DNA of 38,424 nucleotides from NCBI GenBank assembly GCA_050697555.1, contig JBOHAD010000019.1, forward strand, positions 1-38,424, given 5' to 3'. Below are positions 7,477 to 14,764 of the stretch, one piece after another; the first letter of the stretch is position 1, and each line of letters begins with the position of its first letter. The notes beneath the pieces are model-generated. The model was not told the origin of the DNA and searched no databases. It saw only the letters and a list, made by a program, of their open reading frames with translations. This DNA comes from DASQWP01 sp050697555 (GTDB lineage: Bacteria > Actinomycetota > Thermoleophilia > Gaiellales > Gaiellaceae). The translations under genes and the position numbers were made by a program.

Positions 7477-8345
7477 AACGCGCGCTCCGCCCAGCAGGCG
7501 AGGAAGGACTCCCGCCCGCGGCGGGCCAGCTCCTCCGGCGGGAGATCCCAGAGCGAGTCGAGGAACGCGTTCCCGAACGCACCGTTGTCGGAGAAGATCT
7601 CGAGGTCGTAGAACCCCTCCCAGCCGGCGCGGTCGAGGGCGCCCAGAATCCGGGGGACCCCGGCGACGCCGTCGCCGGGGAGCACGCGGTCGGCGAAGCT
7701 CCGCGTCGGCTCGCGGACATCGGAGACGTGCACGCCGACGACGCGCTCGCCGTACGCGGCGAGCTGCTCGTCGAGCGCCGGCTCGTCCCAGAGGTGCCAG
7801 GCGTCGAAGAGGAGCCCGACCGGGTCGCCGACGCCGGCCTCCTCGATCAGCTCGGCCGCCTGCGCGAGCGTGCTCACGATCGTCCAGTCCTCGCCGCCGT
7901 GGCGGCTGTAGGGCTCGAGGCCGATCCGAAGCCCGGTGGTGCGCGCCTCGGCCTCGAGCGTCGCCAGGCCTTCGACGACGGTCGCCCTGGCCCGGTCGGG
8001 ATCGAGGTCGCCGGCCGGCCCCGTCAGGCAGACGACCGCCGTCGGGTGGAAGGGCGCCAGCCGATGCAGGCTGCGGCTGATGGACTCGATCCGCTCCTGC
8101 GAGTCGCCCGGGCCTTCCATCAGGGGGAGGGGAAGGACCGAGGGCACGACCGGAACCGCGTTCGTCGATGCGAGGCCGCTCGCCTCGAGGGCCTCGAGCG
8201 CCTCCGCCTCGCCGCCTTCGGGGATCTTCAGCTCCCAGATGCCGAGCCCCTCGACCCCCGCCTCGCGGTACGCCTCGACGTCCTCGGCGAAGCTCGCCCG
8301 GAACGTCGAGATCTGCGAGATCGAGAAGCGCGGCCCGTCCCGCAC
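7473..8345 (-). CDS. Sugar phosphate isomerase/epimerase family protein (xylose isomerase-like TIM barrel)
   Basis: 290 residues from GTG 8345. The fold is recognisable from GLEPYSRHGGEDWTIV (metal-ligand Glu), GLLFDAWHLWDEP (Asp-x-x-His ligands), VVGVHVSDVREPTRS (His-x-Ser-Asp) and GFYDLEIFSDN (C-terminal Glu). These match the divalent-metal site of the AP endonuclease 2/xylose isomerase-like superfamily. The spacing is 8 bp to the upstream monooxygenase, with a 4-bp overlap to the downstream reductase. Members act as isomerases, epimerases, dehydratases or endonucleases. Its operon suggests an isomerase or hydrolase step on a small metabolite, with the exact reaction unknown. Confidence 0.82.
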   Translation of the reverse strand: MRDGPRFSISQISTFRASFAEDVEAYREAGVEGLGIWELKIPEGGEAEALEALEASGLASTNAVPVVPSVLPLPLMEGPGDSQERIESISRSLHRLAPFHPTAVVCLTGPAGDLDPDRARATVVEGLATLEAEARTTGLRIGLEPYSRHGGEDWTIVSTLAQAAELIEEAGVGDPVGLLFDAWHLWDEPALDEQLAAYGERVVGVHVSDVREPTRSFADRVLPGDGVAGVPRILGALDRAGWEGFYDLEIFSDNGAFGNAFLDSLWDLPPEELARRGRESFLACWAERAL

Positions 8346-8353
8346 TCGCGGCC

Positions 8354-9448
8354 TCAGGCGTAGGCCGGCTCGTCGGCGGCCTCGACCCCGGCTGCCTCGC
8401 GGAAGTGCGGCATCACCCTGTGGGCGAAGATCTCCTGCGCCTTGATCGCCTGCCAGTGCTCGAAGCCGCCCGCGTTGACGGTGATCGAGACCTCGGTCAG
8501 CCCCTCGCAGACGTCGCGGATCGCCTCGATCCGCTCGATCACGTCCTCGGGAGTGCCGACCCAGACGACGTCGCCCTCGATCATCTCCTCGTAGGGGGTC
8601 TCCGCGAGCTTCTCGAGGATGCCGGCCGAGTAGAACCCGTAGCCGGAGGCCTCGAGCACGTCGGCGGGCGGAAGCTCGTCGCCCTCGGTCAGCGGCGAGG
8701 CGTTCCCGGCCAGGAAGTTCTTCATCCCCCGCTCTGCCTCACGCCGGGCGGTGTCCCGGTCCTCGTCGAGGTAGCAGGCGTGGATCCAGACGATGTCCGG
8801 CTCGGTGCCGTGCTCCGCGCACTTCGTCCGGTAGAGGTCGAGCTGCTCCTGGAGGGCCGCGTACGGGAGGAGCGGAGGGACGACGACGGCCCAGCCCCGC
8901 TCGGCGGCGAGCTCGTACGTCCGGTCGCTCGTCCCCCCGGCGAACACGCGAAACTTCCGGGAGGGCCGCGGGACGATGTGCGAGTCCTCGATCTTGTAGA
9001 AGCGCCCGTCGTAGGAGAAGCGCTCGTTCTCGAGCGCCTTGAAGAGGATGTCGAGCGACTCCTCGTAGCGGTCGCGGGTCTCCTCGATCGCCACGCCCGC
9101 CTTCTGCGGGATCCAGCCGTGCCCGCGCAGAGCGCCGAACTCGTAGCGGCCGTCGAAGAGGATGTCGGCCTGCGCGATCTGCGACGCGAGGATCGTCGGG
9201 TTGTGGTACGGCAGCACGTGCCCGAGCGTGCGGAAGACGATCCGCCGCGTCTGCGGCGCGCAGGTGGCCCAGAGGGCGAAGGGGTTGGCGGAGACCGAGA
9301 ACTTCGGGAAGAAGAAGTGCTCGATGGCCGCGTAAGCGTAGTAGCCCAGGCGATCGGCGTTGACGACCTGCTCGATCACCTCGTGGTAGAGCTGCTTCCA
9401 CGTCTTGCCCGGCCAGTGCTGGATCTCGGAATACAGGCTGAACTTCAT
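8354..9448 (-). CDS. LLM-class flavin-dependent oxidoreductase (luciferase-like monooxygenase)
   Basis: 364 residues. It begins MKFSLYSEIQHW and shows the bacterial-luciferase barrel pattern: YYAYAAIEHFFFPKFSVSANPFALWA, then LGHVLPYHNPTILASQIAQADILFDGRYEFGALRGH, and VFAGGTSDRTYELAAERGWAVV. Members use FMNH2 or F420. The adjacent flavin reductase at 11143-11733 suggests FMNH2 here (inference). The Shine-Dalgarno GAAGGAGG is 4-5 nt before ATG 9448. It is probably the first gene of a sub-operon with its own promoter at 9482-9510. In such loci LLM enzymes usually open a ring, cleave a C-N or C-S bond, or perform a Baeyer-Villiger step. Confidence 0.88.
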   Translation of the reverse strand: MKFSLYSEIQHWPGKTWKQLYHEVIEQVVNADRLGYYAYAAIEHFFFPKFSVSANPFALWATCAPQTRRIVFRTLGHVLPYHNPTILASQIAQADILFDGRYEFGALRGHGWIPQKAGVAIEETRDRYEESLDILFKALENERFSYDGRFYKIEDSHIVPRPSRKFRVFAGGTSDRTYELAAERGWAVVVPPLLPYAALQEQLDLYRTKCAEHGTEPDIVWIHACYLDEDRDTARREAERGMKNFLAGNASPLTEGDELPPADVLEASGYGFYSAGILEKLAETPYEEMIEGDVVWVGTPEDVIERIEAIRDVCEGLTEVSITVNAGGFEHWQAIKAQEIFAHRVMPHFREAAGVEAADEPAYA

Positions 9449-9481
9449 CCGTCCTCCTTCGCGCTCGGCGCCGTTCCGGCG

Positions 9482-9510
9482 ACTCTGACCGAAGTTTGAT
9501 CAAGTGTCAA
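9482..9510 (-). promoter_or_regulatory. Candidate promoter of the monooxygenase gene with TTGATCAA operator
   Basis: On the minus strand a perfect -35 TTGACA (9510-9505) is followed after exactly 17 nt by CAGAGT (9487-9482), a weak -10. The palindrome TTGATCAA (9496-9503) begins one base after the -35, where a bound repressor would block polymerase. The gap between the FAD oxidoreductase stop and the monooxygenase start is 66 bp, one of the few non-overlapping junctions in the locus. Confidence 0.5.
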
Positions 9511-9514
9511 AAGC

Positions 9515-11146
9515 TCACCGCCTCACGCTCTGGAGCCGCGCGAGCGCCCGTTCGGCGACGTTCGGGCGCAGGAGCTCCCGTGCGACGAGCGTGCCCGATC
9601 CCGCGCCGAGTCCCGGGCCCGGATGAGTGCTCGCTCCTATGTGGTAGAGGCCGTCGACGGAAGTCCTGTGGCCGGGAAGGCCGGGTCGCGGCCGCCAAAG
9701 GAGGCTCTGGTCGAGGGCGCACGAGCCGGAATAGATGTCGCCCCCCACCCAGTTCACGTTCGCCGCCTCGACGTCGGCCGGCGAGAGGACGACCCGCTTG
9801 AGGAGGGCCGAGCCGAGATTCTCGATGTGCCGTGCGAGCCGCGCCTGGATGCGATCGGCGTAGCGCTCGCGGAGCTCTTCCGTCCACGACCCGTCGCCGG
9901 CGTCGAGCTCCCCGGCGGCGTCGCCGCGGACGACGGGCGGAAGCTCCTGGAGCTGGATCCAGATGATCGAGCTTCCAGCCGGCGCGCGCGAGGCGTCGAG
10001 GGCGACCGGCTGCCCGCAGACGATGGTCGCCTCGGCAGGCAGGAGGCCGCGGTCGGCCTCGTTCACCGCGCGGGAGACGCCGTCCAGGCCGGGAGTGAGG
10101 TGGACGATCGCGGTGCGGGCGAGCCGCTCGTCCCCGCTCCAGCGCGGCGACTCGGAGAGCGCCATGTGGATCTGCATCTCCGCTCGTCCGTAGCGGAAGC
10201 GCTGCGCTGCCGCGACCGTCTCCGCGCTCACGGCCGCCCCGTCGAGCAGGCGCCCGTAGAGCTGCGTCGGCGTGACGTTCGCGATCACGGCTTCGGAGGC
10301 GGAGATCGTCTCCCCGCCTGCGAGGCGGACGCCGGAGGCACACCCGTTCGCGACGACGATCTCCTCGACGTCCTTGCCTGTCTCGCAGTCGCCGCCCGCG
10401 TCGCGGACGATTCCGGCGAGGGCCTCGGCGAGCACGACGCCGCCTCCGCGCGGGACCGGCATCCCGCCCATTTCCAGAGAGACGGCGATCACCTGGGTCA
10501 TGAACCCCGAGGCGGCCGCGTCGGGGCCGAGCCCCGTGTGCAGCACCCAGGGCGCCAGCAGCCCGTGCACGCGCTCGGACGAGAACGTCGCGGTCGCCCA
10601 GTCGCGGCACGAGGCGAGCATCGTCCCGCTGAACTCGAGCAGGCCCCGGCGGCCGAGGCGGCGGTACGCCTTGAGCGCGAGCCCGAGGCCGGCGCGCGAC
10701 CACAGCTCGGTGCCGAGGACCCCGAAGGCGAGGTCAGCGTTGGGCATGAACTCGGCGACGACCCGGCTCCAGGCCTGGCCGTCGCCCGGCGCGTGGCGCT
10801 CGAACTCCTCGACGTTCGCCTCGTGCGAGGTGCCCAGGAAGGCGCTCGTGCCGTCGGGAAAGACGGAGGCGGTCGGCGTCTCGGTGTTCAGGTACTCGAG
10901 CCCCCGCGCGTGGAGGTCGTCAGCGAGCTCGGCGTAGGCGGGCGAGCCGACGAAGAGCGGGTGCCAGGAGGCGAAGACCTCGTGGACGAAGCCCGGCTCG
11001 GTGATCTCCGCCGTCCTGATCGCGCCGCCGAGGTAGTCGTTCCGCTCGAGGACGAGGACCCGGCGCCCGGCCTTGGCGAGCAGGGCGCCGCCGGCGAGCG
11101 AGTTGATGCCGCTGCCGACGAAGACGAGGTCGTAGCCCGACGTCAC
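9515..11146 (-). CDS. FAD-dependent oxidoreductase of the phytoene desaturase (CrtI) superfamily
   Basis: 543 residues from GTG 11146, which overlaps the flavin reductase stop as GTGA. Longer upstream readings are another frame of the flavin reductase and are rejected. The N-terminal dinucleotide fold reads FVGSGINSLAGGALLAKAGRR with the acidic strand end VLVLERNDYLGG. The C-terminal FAD motif is GLYHIGASTHPGPGLGAGSG near residue 500, as in CrtI-type desaturases, isomerases and related NAD(P)/FAD enzymes. There is no carotenoid gene nearby, so a catabolic dehydrogenase or desaturase is more likely than carotenogenesis. The substrate is unknown. Confidence 0.87.
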   Translation of the reverse strand: MTSGYDLVFVGSGINSLAGGALLAKAGRRVLVLERNDYLGGAIRTAEITEPGFVHEVFASWHPLFVGSPAYAELADDLHARGLEYLNTETPTASVFPDGTSAFLGTSHEANVEEFERHAPGDGQAWSRVVAEFMPNADLAFGVLGTELWSRAGLGLALKAYRRLGRRGLLEFSGTMLASCRDWATATFSSERVHGLLAPWVLHTGLGPDAAASGFMTQVIAVSLEMGGMPVPRGGGVVLAEALAGIVRDAGGDCETGKDVEEIVVANGCASGVRLAGGETISASEAVIANVTPTQLYGRLLDGAAVSAETVAAAQRFRYGRAEMQIHMALSESPRWSGDERLARTAIVHLTPGLDGVSRAVNEADRGLLPAEATIVCGQPVALDASRAPAGSSIIWIQLQELPPVVRGDAAGELDAGDGSWTEELRERYADRIQARLARHIENLGSALLKRVVLSPADVEAANVNWVGGDIYSGSCALDQSLLWRPRPGLPGHRTSVDGLYHIGASTHPGPGLGAGSGTLVARELLRPNVAERALARLQSVRR

Positions 11147-11733
11147 GCGAGTGGCTCTCCCAGCGTGTGGAAGGCGCGGTCGAAGTAGAGGAGCGGCCCG
11201 CGTCCGCCCTCGATGGGCCCACGGCCGGCGATCACCGCTTCGACCGCGCCGATGACGAGCGTGTGGTCTCCGACCTCGAACGTCCGGTCGACGGAGCAGT
11301 CGAGGTGGTAGAGGGCGCCCGCGAGCATGGTGGAGCCCGCGGTGGCGCTCTCGCGGAAGGCGTCGACGTACTTCGGCCCACGAGGTACGGCGCCCAGATC
11401 GGCCAGGCCCTTCTGGTCGGCGCGCAGGATGCTGAGCCCGAAGCGGCCGGTCTCGAGGACGGCGGGGCGGCCGCTCGCGGTGTGGGAAAGGGAGATCAGG
11501 ATTCGGGGCGGGCTCGCCGAGATCGAGCAGCAGGCGCTGATCGTGAGCCCCCAGAGCCTTCCCTCGACGTGCGTCGTGACCATCACCACACCTCCGGCGA
11601 GCATGCGCATCGCGGCTTTGAAGCCCTCGGCGTCGACCGCGGGCCTCACCTCTTCCCGGAGCGCAGCGTCCGTCTCGATGTAGCCGCCGAGGACGAGACG
11701 CGGATCGAGCTCGAGGTCGGCGTAGTCGCTCAC
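11143..11733 (-). CDS. Flavin reductase-like domain protein (HpaC / NADH:FMN oxidoreductase family)
   Basis: 196 residues. The flavin-reductase-like split barrel is seen in FKAAMRMLAGGVVMVTTHVEGRLWGLTISACCSISASPPRILISLS, then GRFGLSILRADQKGLADLGA and the C-terminal GDHTLVIGAVEAV...PLLYFDRAFHTLG. This family supplies reduced flavin to two-component monooxygenases such as the LLM enzyme two genes downstream. The GTG start at 11733 lies exactly at the 3' border of the 133-bp element, and its Shine-Dalgarno AGAGG sits in the loop of the last hairpin. The gene therefore seems to be reached by transcription through der, or by a promoter inside or near the element. Confidence 0.88.
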   Translation of the reverse strand: MSDYADLELDPRLVLGGYIETDAALREEVRPAVDAEGFKAAMRMLAGGVVMVTTHVEGRLWGLTISACCSISASPPRILISLSHTASGRPAVLETGRFGLSILRADQKGLADLGAVPRGPKYVDAFRESATAGSTMLAGALYHLDCSVDRTFEVGDHTLVIGAVEAVIAGRGPIEGGRGPLLYFDRAFHTLGEPLA

Positions 11734-11866
11734 GGGCCAGCCTCTGGGCCGTGAACGAGTGGAGGGGGTGTGGGGGAACCGGGAGGTTCCCCCAGCCCAT
11801 CAAAGAAGGGGGCTCGTGGGGGAAACATGGTTTCCCCCACGGGAGCGAGCCGAAGGCGAGCGACGG
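11734..11866 (-). repeat. 133-bp intergenic three-hairpin element, copy 2 (der-flavin reductase spacer)
   Basis: It fills exactly the space between the der stop (11867-11869) and the GTG of the flavin reductase (11733). It is collinear with 3572-3704, with 14 mismatches in 133. The hairpins are at 11815-11841 (12-bp stem), 11771-11794 (10-bp stem) and 11733-11751 (7-bp stem with one mismatch). In the last stem two outer pairs differ from copy 1 by paired changes, T-A to C-G and T-A to G-C, which keeps the stem. This supports function as RNA structure. Confidence 0.85.
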
Positions 11867-13177
11867 TCATGCTCGTCTCACGAAGTCGATGACGACCGGG
11901 ACGCCGGCGAGATCGAACTGCTCGCGCAGGCGGTTCTCGACCCAGTAGCCGTAGTCGCGCGTCATGAGACCGGGATCGTTGACGAAGACGCGGAAGCGTG
12001 GCGGGCGCACGCTCACCTGCGTCCCGTAGAGAAGGTTGAGCCGGCGGCCGTTCCGCGCCGGGCCCGCCCGCAGGCCGCGCAGGTCCTGGAGGAAGCGGTT
12101 GAGATCGCTCGTGCGAATCCGGCTCGTATGCTTCCCGAAGAGCTCCTCCACCCGGTCGAGCACCCGCCCCACGCCTCGCCCGGTCTTCGCCGAGACGGCC
12201 ACGATCGGCGGGCGCTGGCGCAGACGGGCTTCGAGGCGCTCGCGCACGTCCTCGATCCCGACAGTCGCCACGTCCCACTTGGAGAGGACGACGAGCGTCG
12301 AGCATCCGGCGGTGCGAGCCACGTCCGCGACGGCCAGATCCTGGTCGACGAGGCCTTCCGAGGAGTCGACGAGGACGAGGCCGACGTCGGCCCGGTCCGC
12401 GGCCTGGAGGGCGCGCAGCTCCGAGTAGTACTCGACCCCCTGCCGCTGGCGCCGCTTGCGGCGGAGGCCGGCGGTGTCGACGAGGACGAAGGTCGTCTCG
12501 TCACGGCGAAGGAGCGTGTCGATCGCGTCCCGGGTCGTTCCGGGCAGCTCGGAGACGATCACGCGTTGCTCGCCGACGAGCGCGTTCACGAGGCTCGACT
12601 TGCCCACGTTGGGGCGGCCCAGGATGGCGACGCGGATCGCCTCCTCCCCCACCTCCGGCGGGCCCGCGCCCGGAAGCTCCTCGACGATGCGATCGAGGAG
12701 ATCGCCGGTGCCGTATCCGTGCAGGGCCGAGAGCGCCACGGGATCGCCGAGCCCGAGCGCGTGGAACTCGAGCGCCTCGGGATCGCGGCTGGGGTCGTCG
12801 ATCTTGTTGGCGACGACGATCACCGGCTTGTGAGCGCGGCGCAGGATGTCGGCGACCTCCTCGTCCCCGGGGGTGATGCCCGACCTCGTGTCGACGAGGA
12901 AGAGGACGAGGTCGGCCTCGGCGACCGCCCGCCGCGCCTGCTCGGCGATCTCGCGCGTGAGCGGAGACGGGTCGGCGACGTCGACGCCGCCCGTGTCCAC
13001 GAGGATGAAGCGCTTGCCGCTCCACTCGCAGACGATCTCCTTGCGGTCGCGGGTCACACCGGGGGCCTCGAAGACGACGGCCTCCCGCGTGGCCGAGAGC
13101 CTGTTCACGAGCGTCGACTTGCCCACGTTGGGAAAGCCGACGACGGCGACGACGCCCAGGAGCGGCGCGCCGGTCAC
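11867..13177 (-). CDS. der: Ribosome biogenesis GTPase Der (EngA)
   Basis: 436 residues, normal for Der, with tandem GTPase domains. In domain 1, G1 is GFPNVGKST (residues 14-22), G2 is GVTRD, G3 is DTGG and G4 is NKID. In domain 2, G1 is GRPNVGKSS, G2 is GTTRD, G3 is DTAG, and G4 reads SKWD instead of the usual NKWD. A C-terminal KH-like domain follows (NLLYGTQVSVRPPRFRVFVNDP). Der acts in late 50S subunit assembly. GTG 13177 is the only start that fits the conserved N-terminus. It follows plsC after a 170-bp gap. Confidence 0.96.
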   Translation of the reverse strand: MTGAPLLGVVAVVGFPNVGKSTLVNRLSATREAVVFEAPGVTRDRKEIVCEWSGKRFILVDTGGVDVADPSPLTREIAEQARRAVAEADLVLFLVDTRSGITPGDEEVADILRRAHKPVIVVANKIDDPSRDPEALEFHALGLGDPVALSALHGYGTGDLLDRIVEELPGAGPPEVGEEAIRVAILGRPNVGKSSLVNALVGEQRVIVSELPGTTRDAIDTLLRRDETTFVLVDTAGLRRKRRQRQGVEYYSELRALQAADRADVGLVLVDSSEGLVDQDLAVADVARTAGCSTLVVLSKWDVATVGIEDVRERLEARLRQRPPIVAVSAKTGRGVGRVLDRVEELFGKHTSRIRTSDLNRFLQDLRGLRAGPARNGRRLNLLYGTQVSVRPPRFRVFVNDPGLMTRDYGYWVENRLREQFDLAGVPVVIDFVRRA

Positions 13178-13347
13178 GTGTGCTTCGGCCGGTGATGATG
13201 CCGTTCTTCTGACGCGCGAAAAGCAAGCCCTTCAAGGACGCAGGGAGCCCGCGTACCGAAAGAGGTACGTGGGCGACTGAGGACGCCGCAGGGTGCAGCT
13301 TTGCAGCCGCTCAGAAGGACGGAGGTCATTGCCGGACGAGGCACGAA
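13178..13347 (-). other. 170-bp intergenic region between plsC and der
   Basis: No gene is seen. The region holds a 6-bp hairpin CGTACC/GGTACG with a 6-nt loop (13253-13270). It is the longest gap in an otherwise tightly packed aromatic/cmk/plsC/der series, so it may hold a der promoter or a leader RNA. No good -10 or Shine-Dalgarno was found next to the der GTG. Confidence 0.4.
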
Positions 13348-14025
13348 CTACACCACCTTCGAGGGAACCTTCTCGCGACGCGGCGGCACGCCGTCTGGGC
13401 GGCCGAGCTCGTGCATGCGCACGAGAAACTCCCAGAGGCGGTGGAGCTCCGCCTCTATCTCCTGAGCCGCGGCCGCGTAGCCCTTGCCGTTCCGCGGGTA
13501 TTCGGCGAAGCGCATCGGCTCCCCCCAGGCGACCGAGACGGGATGGAAGTTGCCGAGGCGCCAGTGCTGGGAGCCGTGGATCGCGGCGGGGAGGACGGGT
13601 ACTCCCTCCTGGATGGCGACCATGGCCGCGCCGGGCTTCGCCTTCCCGGGGATCCCCTCCCGCTGGCGTGTTCCCTCGACGAAGAGGCCGAGGAGCTCGT
13701 TCCGGCGGACCGTCTCGCGCATGCGTCGGAGTGCGTCCCGGTCTGACTCGCCCCGCCGGATGGCGAGCGTCCCGTGCGCCGTGATGAGCTGGCCGAGGCC
13801 GGGGTGGTCGAAGAGCTCCGTCTTGGCGACGAAGACGATCCGGCGCGGGCACACGGTCCCGAAGGCGGGCGGATCGACATAGGAGAAGTGGTTCATGGCG
13901 AGGACGCAACCGCCCTCGCGCGGCACGCGTTCCGTCCCGTACGACTTGAGTGGAACGACGGCGCGGGTCAGGCCGGCGAGGATGCCCTTGCCGATCGTCC
14001 AGTAGACGAGGTCGTGCCGCGTCAC
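13348..14025 (-). CDS. plsC: 1-acyl-sn-glycerol-3-phosphate acyltransferase (PlsC family)
   Basis: 225 residues. The acyltransferase motif I His-x4-Asp is at residues 46-51 (within MNHFSYVDP). Motif III is FVEGTR, and motif IV is GVPVLPAAIHGS. PlsC transfers an acyl chain to lysophosphatidic acid to give phosphatidic acid at the inner face of the membrane. The GTG start at 14025 overlaps the cmk stop as GTGA. Placement of plsC between cmk and der is a common bacterial arrangement. Confidence 0.92.
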   Translation of the reverse strand: MTRHDLVYWTIGKGILAGLTRAVVPLKSYGTERVPREGGCVLAMNHFSYVDPPAFGTVCPRRIVFVAKTELFDHPGLGQLITAHGTLAIRRGESDRDALRRMRETVRRNELLGLFVEGTRQREGIPGKAKPGAAMVAIQEGVPVLPAAIHGSQHWRLGNFHPVSVAWGEPMRFAEYPRNGKGYAAAAQEIEAELHRLWEFLVRMHELGRPDGVPPRREKVPSKVV

Positions 14026-14651
14026 GCCCGCGCCCGCGCCTCGACGAGCCGCTCGATGCGCTCGATGACGTCGTCGACCGTGAGCGCCGTCGTGTCGATC
14101 GTCTCCGCGTCGGGCGCGGGTTGCATCTGGGCTGCGTCCCTCTCGTCGCGGAGCCGAAGGTCGGTGGCGAGCGCCTCCGCCCCGATCTCCGGCAAGTCCG
14201 CGAGCCGCCGCCGCGCCCGCTCGGCCGCCTCGGCGACGAGGTAGACCTTCACGTCTGCGTCCGGGCAGACCACGGTCCCGATGTCCCGGCCCTCGATGAC
14301 GGCGTCGCCCGCCTCGGCCAGCTCGCGCTGGCGGTCCCGCATGACCGTACGCACCGCGCGGTGGCGCGCTACGGAGGAGACGACGCGGTCGATGCGCGGG
14401 GCCCGGATCGCCTCGGTGACGTCGTCCCCGCGAACGATGACGCGGTCGCCCTCGAAGGTGACGGCGTGGCGGCCGGCCAGGTCTCCGAGGGCACGCTCGT
14501 TCTCGAGGTCGACGTCCTCTTCGAGCGCGAGCCAGGTGAGAGCCCGGTACATCGCCCCCGTGTCCAGGTAGCGGAAGCCCAGCCGGTCGGCCAGCCCGCG
14601 GGCAACCGTACTCTTCCCGGCGCCCGCAGGGCCGTCGATTGCGACGATCAC
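14022..14651 (-). CDS. cmk: Cytidylate kinase
   Basis: 209 residues from GTG 14651 (V-I-V-A-I-D-G-P-A). The P-loop is GPAGAGKST, followed by YLDTGAMYRALTW, the CMP-binding EGRDIGTVVCPDADVKVYL, and the lid R-RRRLADLPEIG. Cmk phosphorylates CMP and dCMP. The frame is open up to ATG 14732, which would add 27 residues with no family counterpart and no Shine-Dalgarno. I therefore prefer GTG 14651, preceded by AAAAGG, which leaves a 91-bp leader after the aroA stop. That leader directly follows the strong hairpin at 14735-14764. Confidence 0.93.
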   Translation of the reverse strand: MIVAIDGPAGAGKSTVARGLADRLGFRYLDTGAMYRALTWLALEEDVDLENERALGDLAGRHAVTFEGDRVIVRGDDVTEAIRAPRIDRVVSSVARHRAVRTVMRDRQRELAEAGDAVIEGRDIGTVVCPDADVKVYLVAEAAERARRRLADLPEIGAEALATDLRLRDERDAAQMQPAPDAETIDTTALTVDDVIERIERLVEARARA

Positions 14652-14734
14652 GCGACCTTTTCCCCGCTCCGCGGGCAAAAGCTCGACCAAAAGAGAACTC
14701 GGCCCTCCGACATTCGTTTGTCCGCCCTCCATTG

Positions 14735-14764
14735 AGACGGCGTCAGCGGAGGCTGACGCCGTCT
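14735..14764 (-). promoter_or_regulatory. 13-bp perfect hairpin spanning the aroA stop codon
   Basis: Arms 14735-14747 and 14752-14764 are perfectly complementary, with loop GGAG on the plus strand. The aroA stop TGA (14745-14743) lies inside one arm. The last five codons of aroA (Gly-Val-Ser-Leu-Arg) plus the stop form most of the structure, so coding and structure are superimposed. No T-run follows, which argues against a classical terminator. It could attenuate read-through or protect the 3' end of an upstream mRNA segment. Confidence 0.6.

Noticed and set aside
9515..11803. 762-residue minus-strand reading as a single fusion protein
   Set aside because: The first part is an out-of-frame reading of the flavin reductase and of the 133-bp element. 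The real FAD oxidoreductase starts at GTG 11146.
14652..14732. 27-residue N-terminal extension of Cmk from ATG 14732
   Set aside because: There is no Shine-Dalgarno and no family counterpart. It lies just beside the strong aroA hairpin, and GTG 14651 gives the normal N-terminus.
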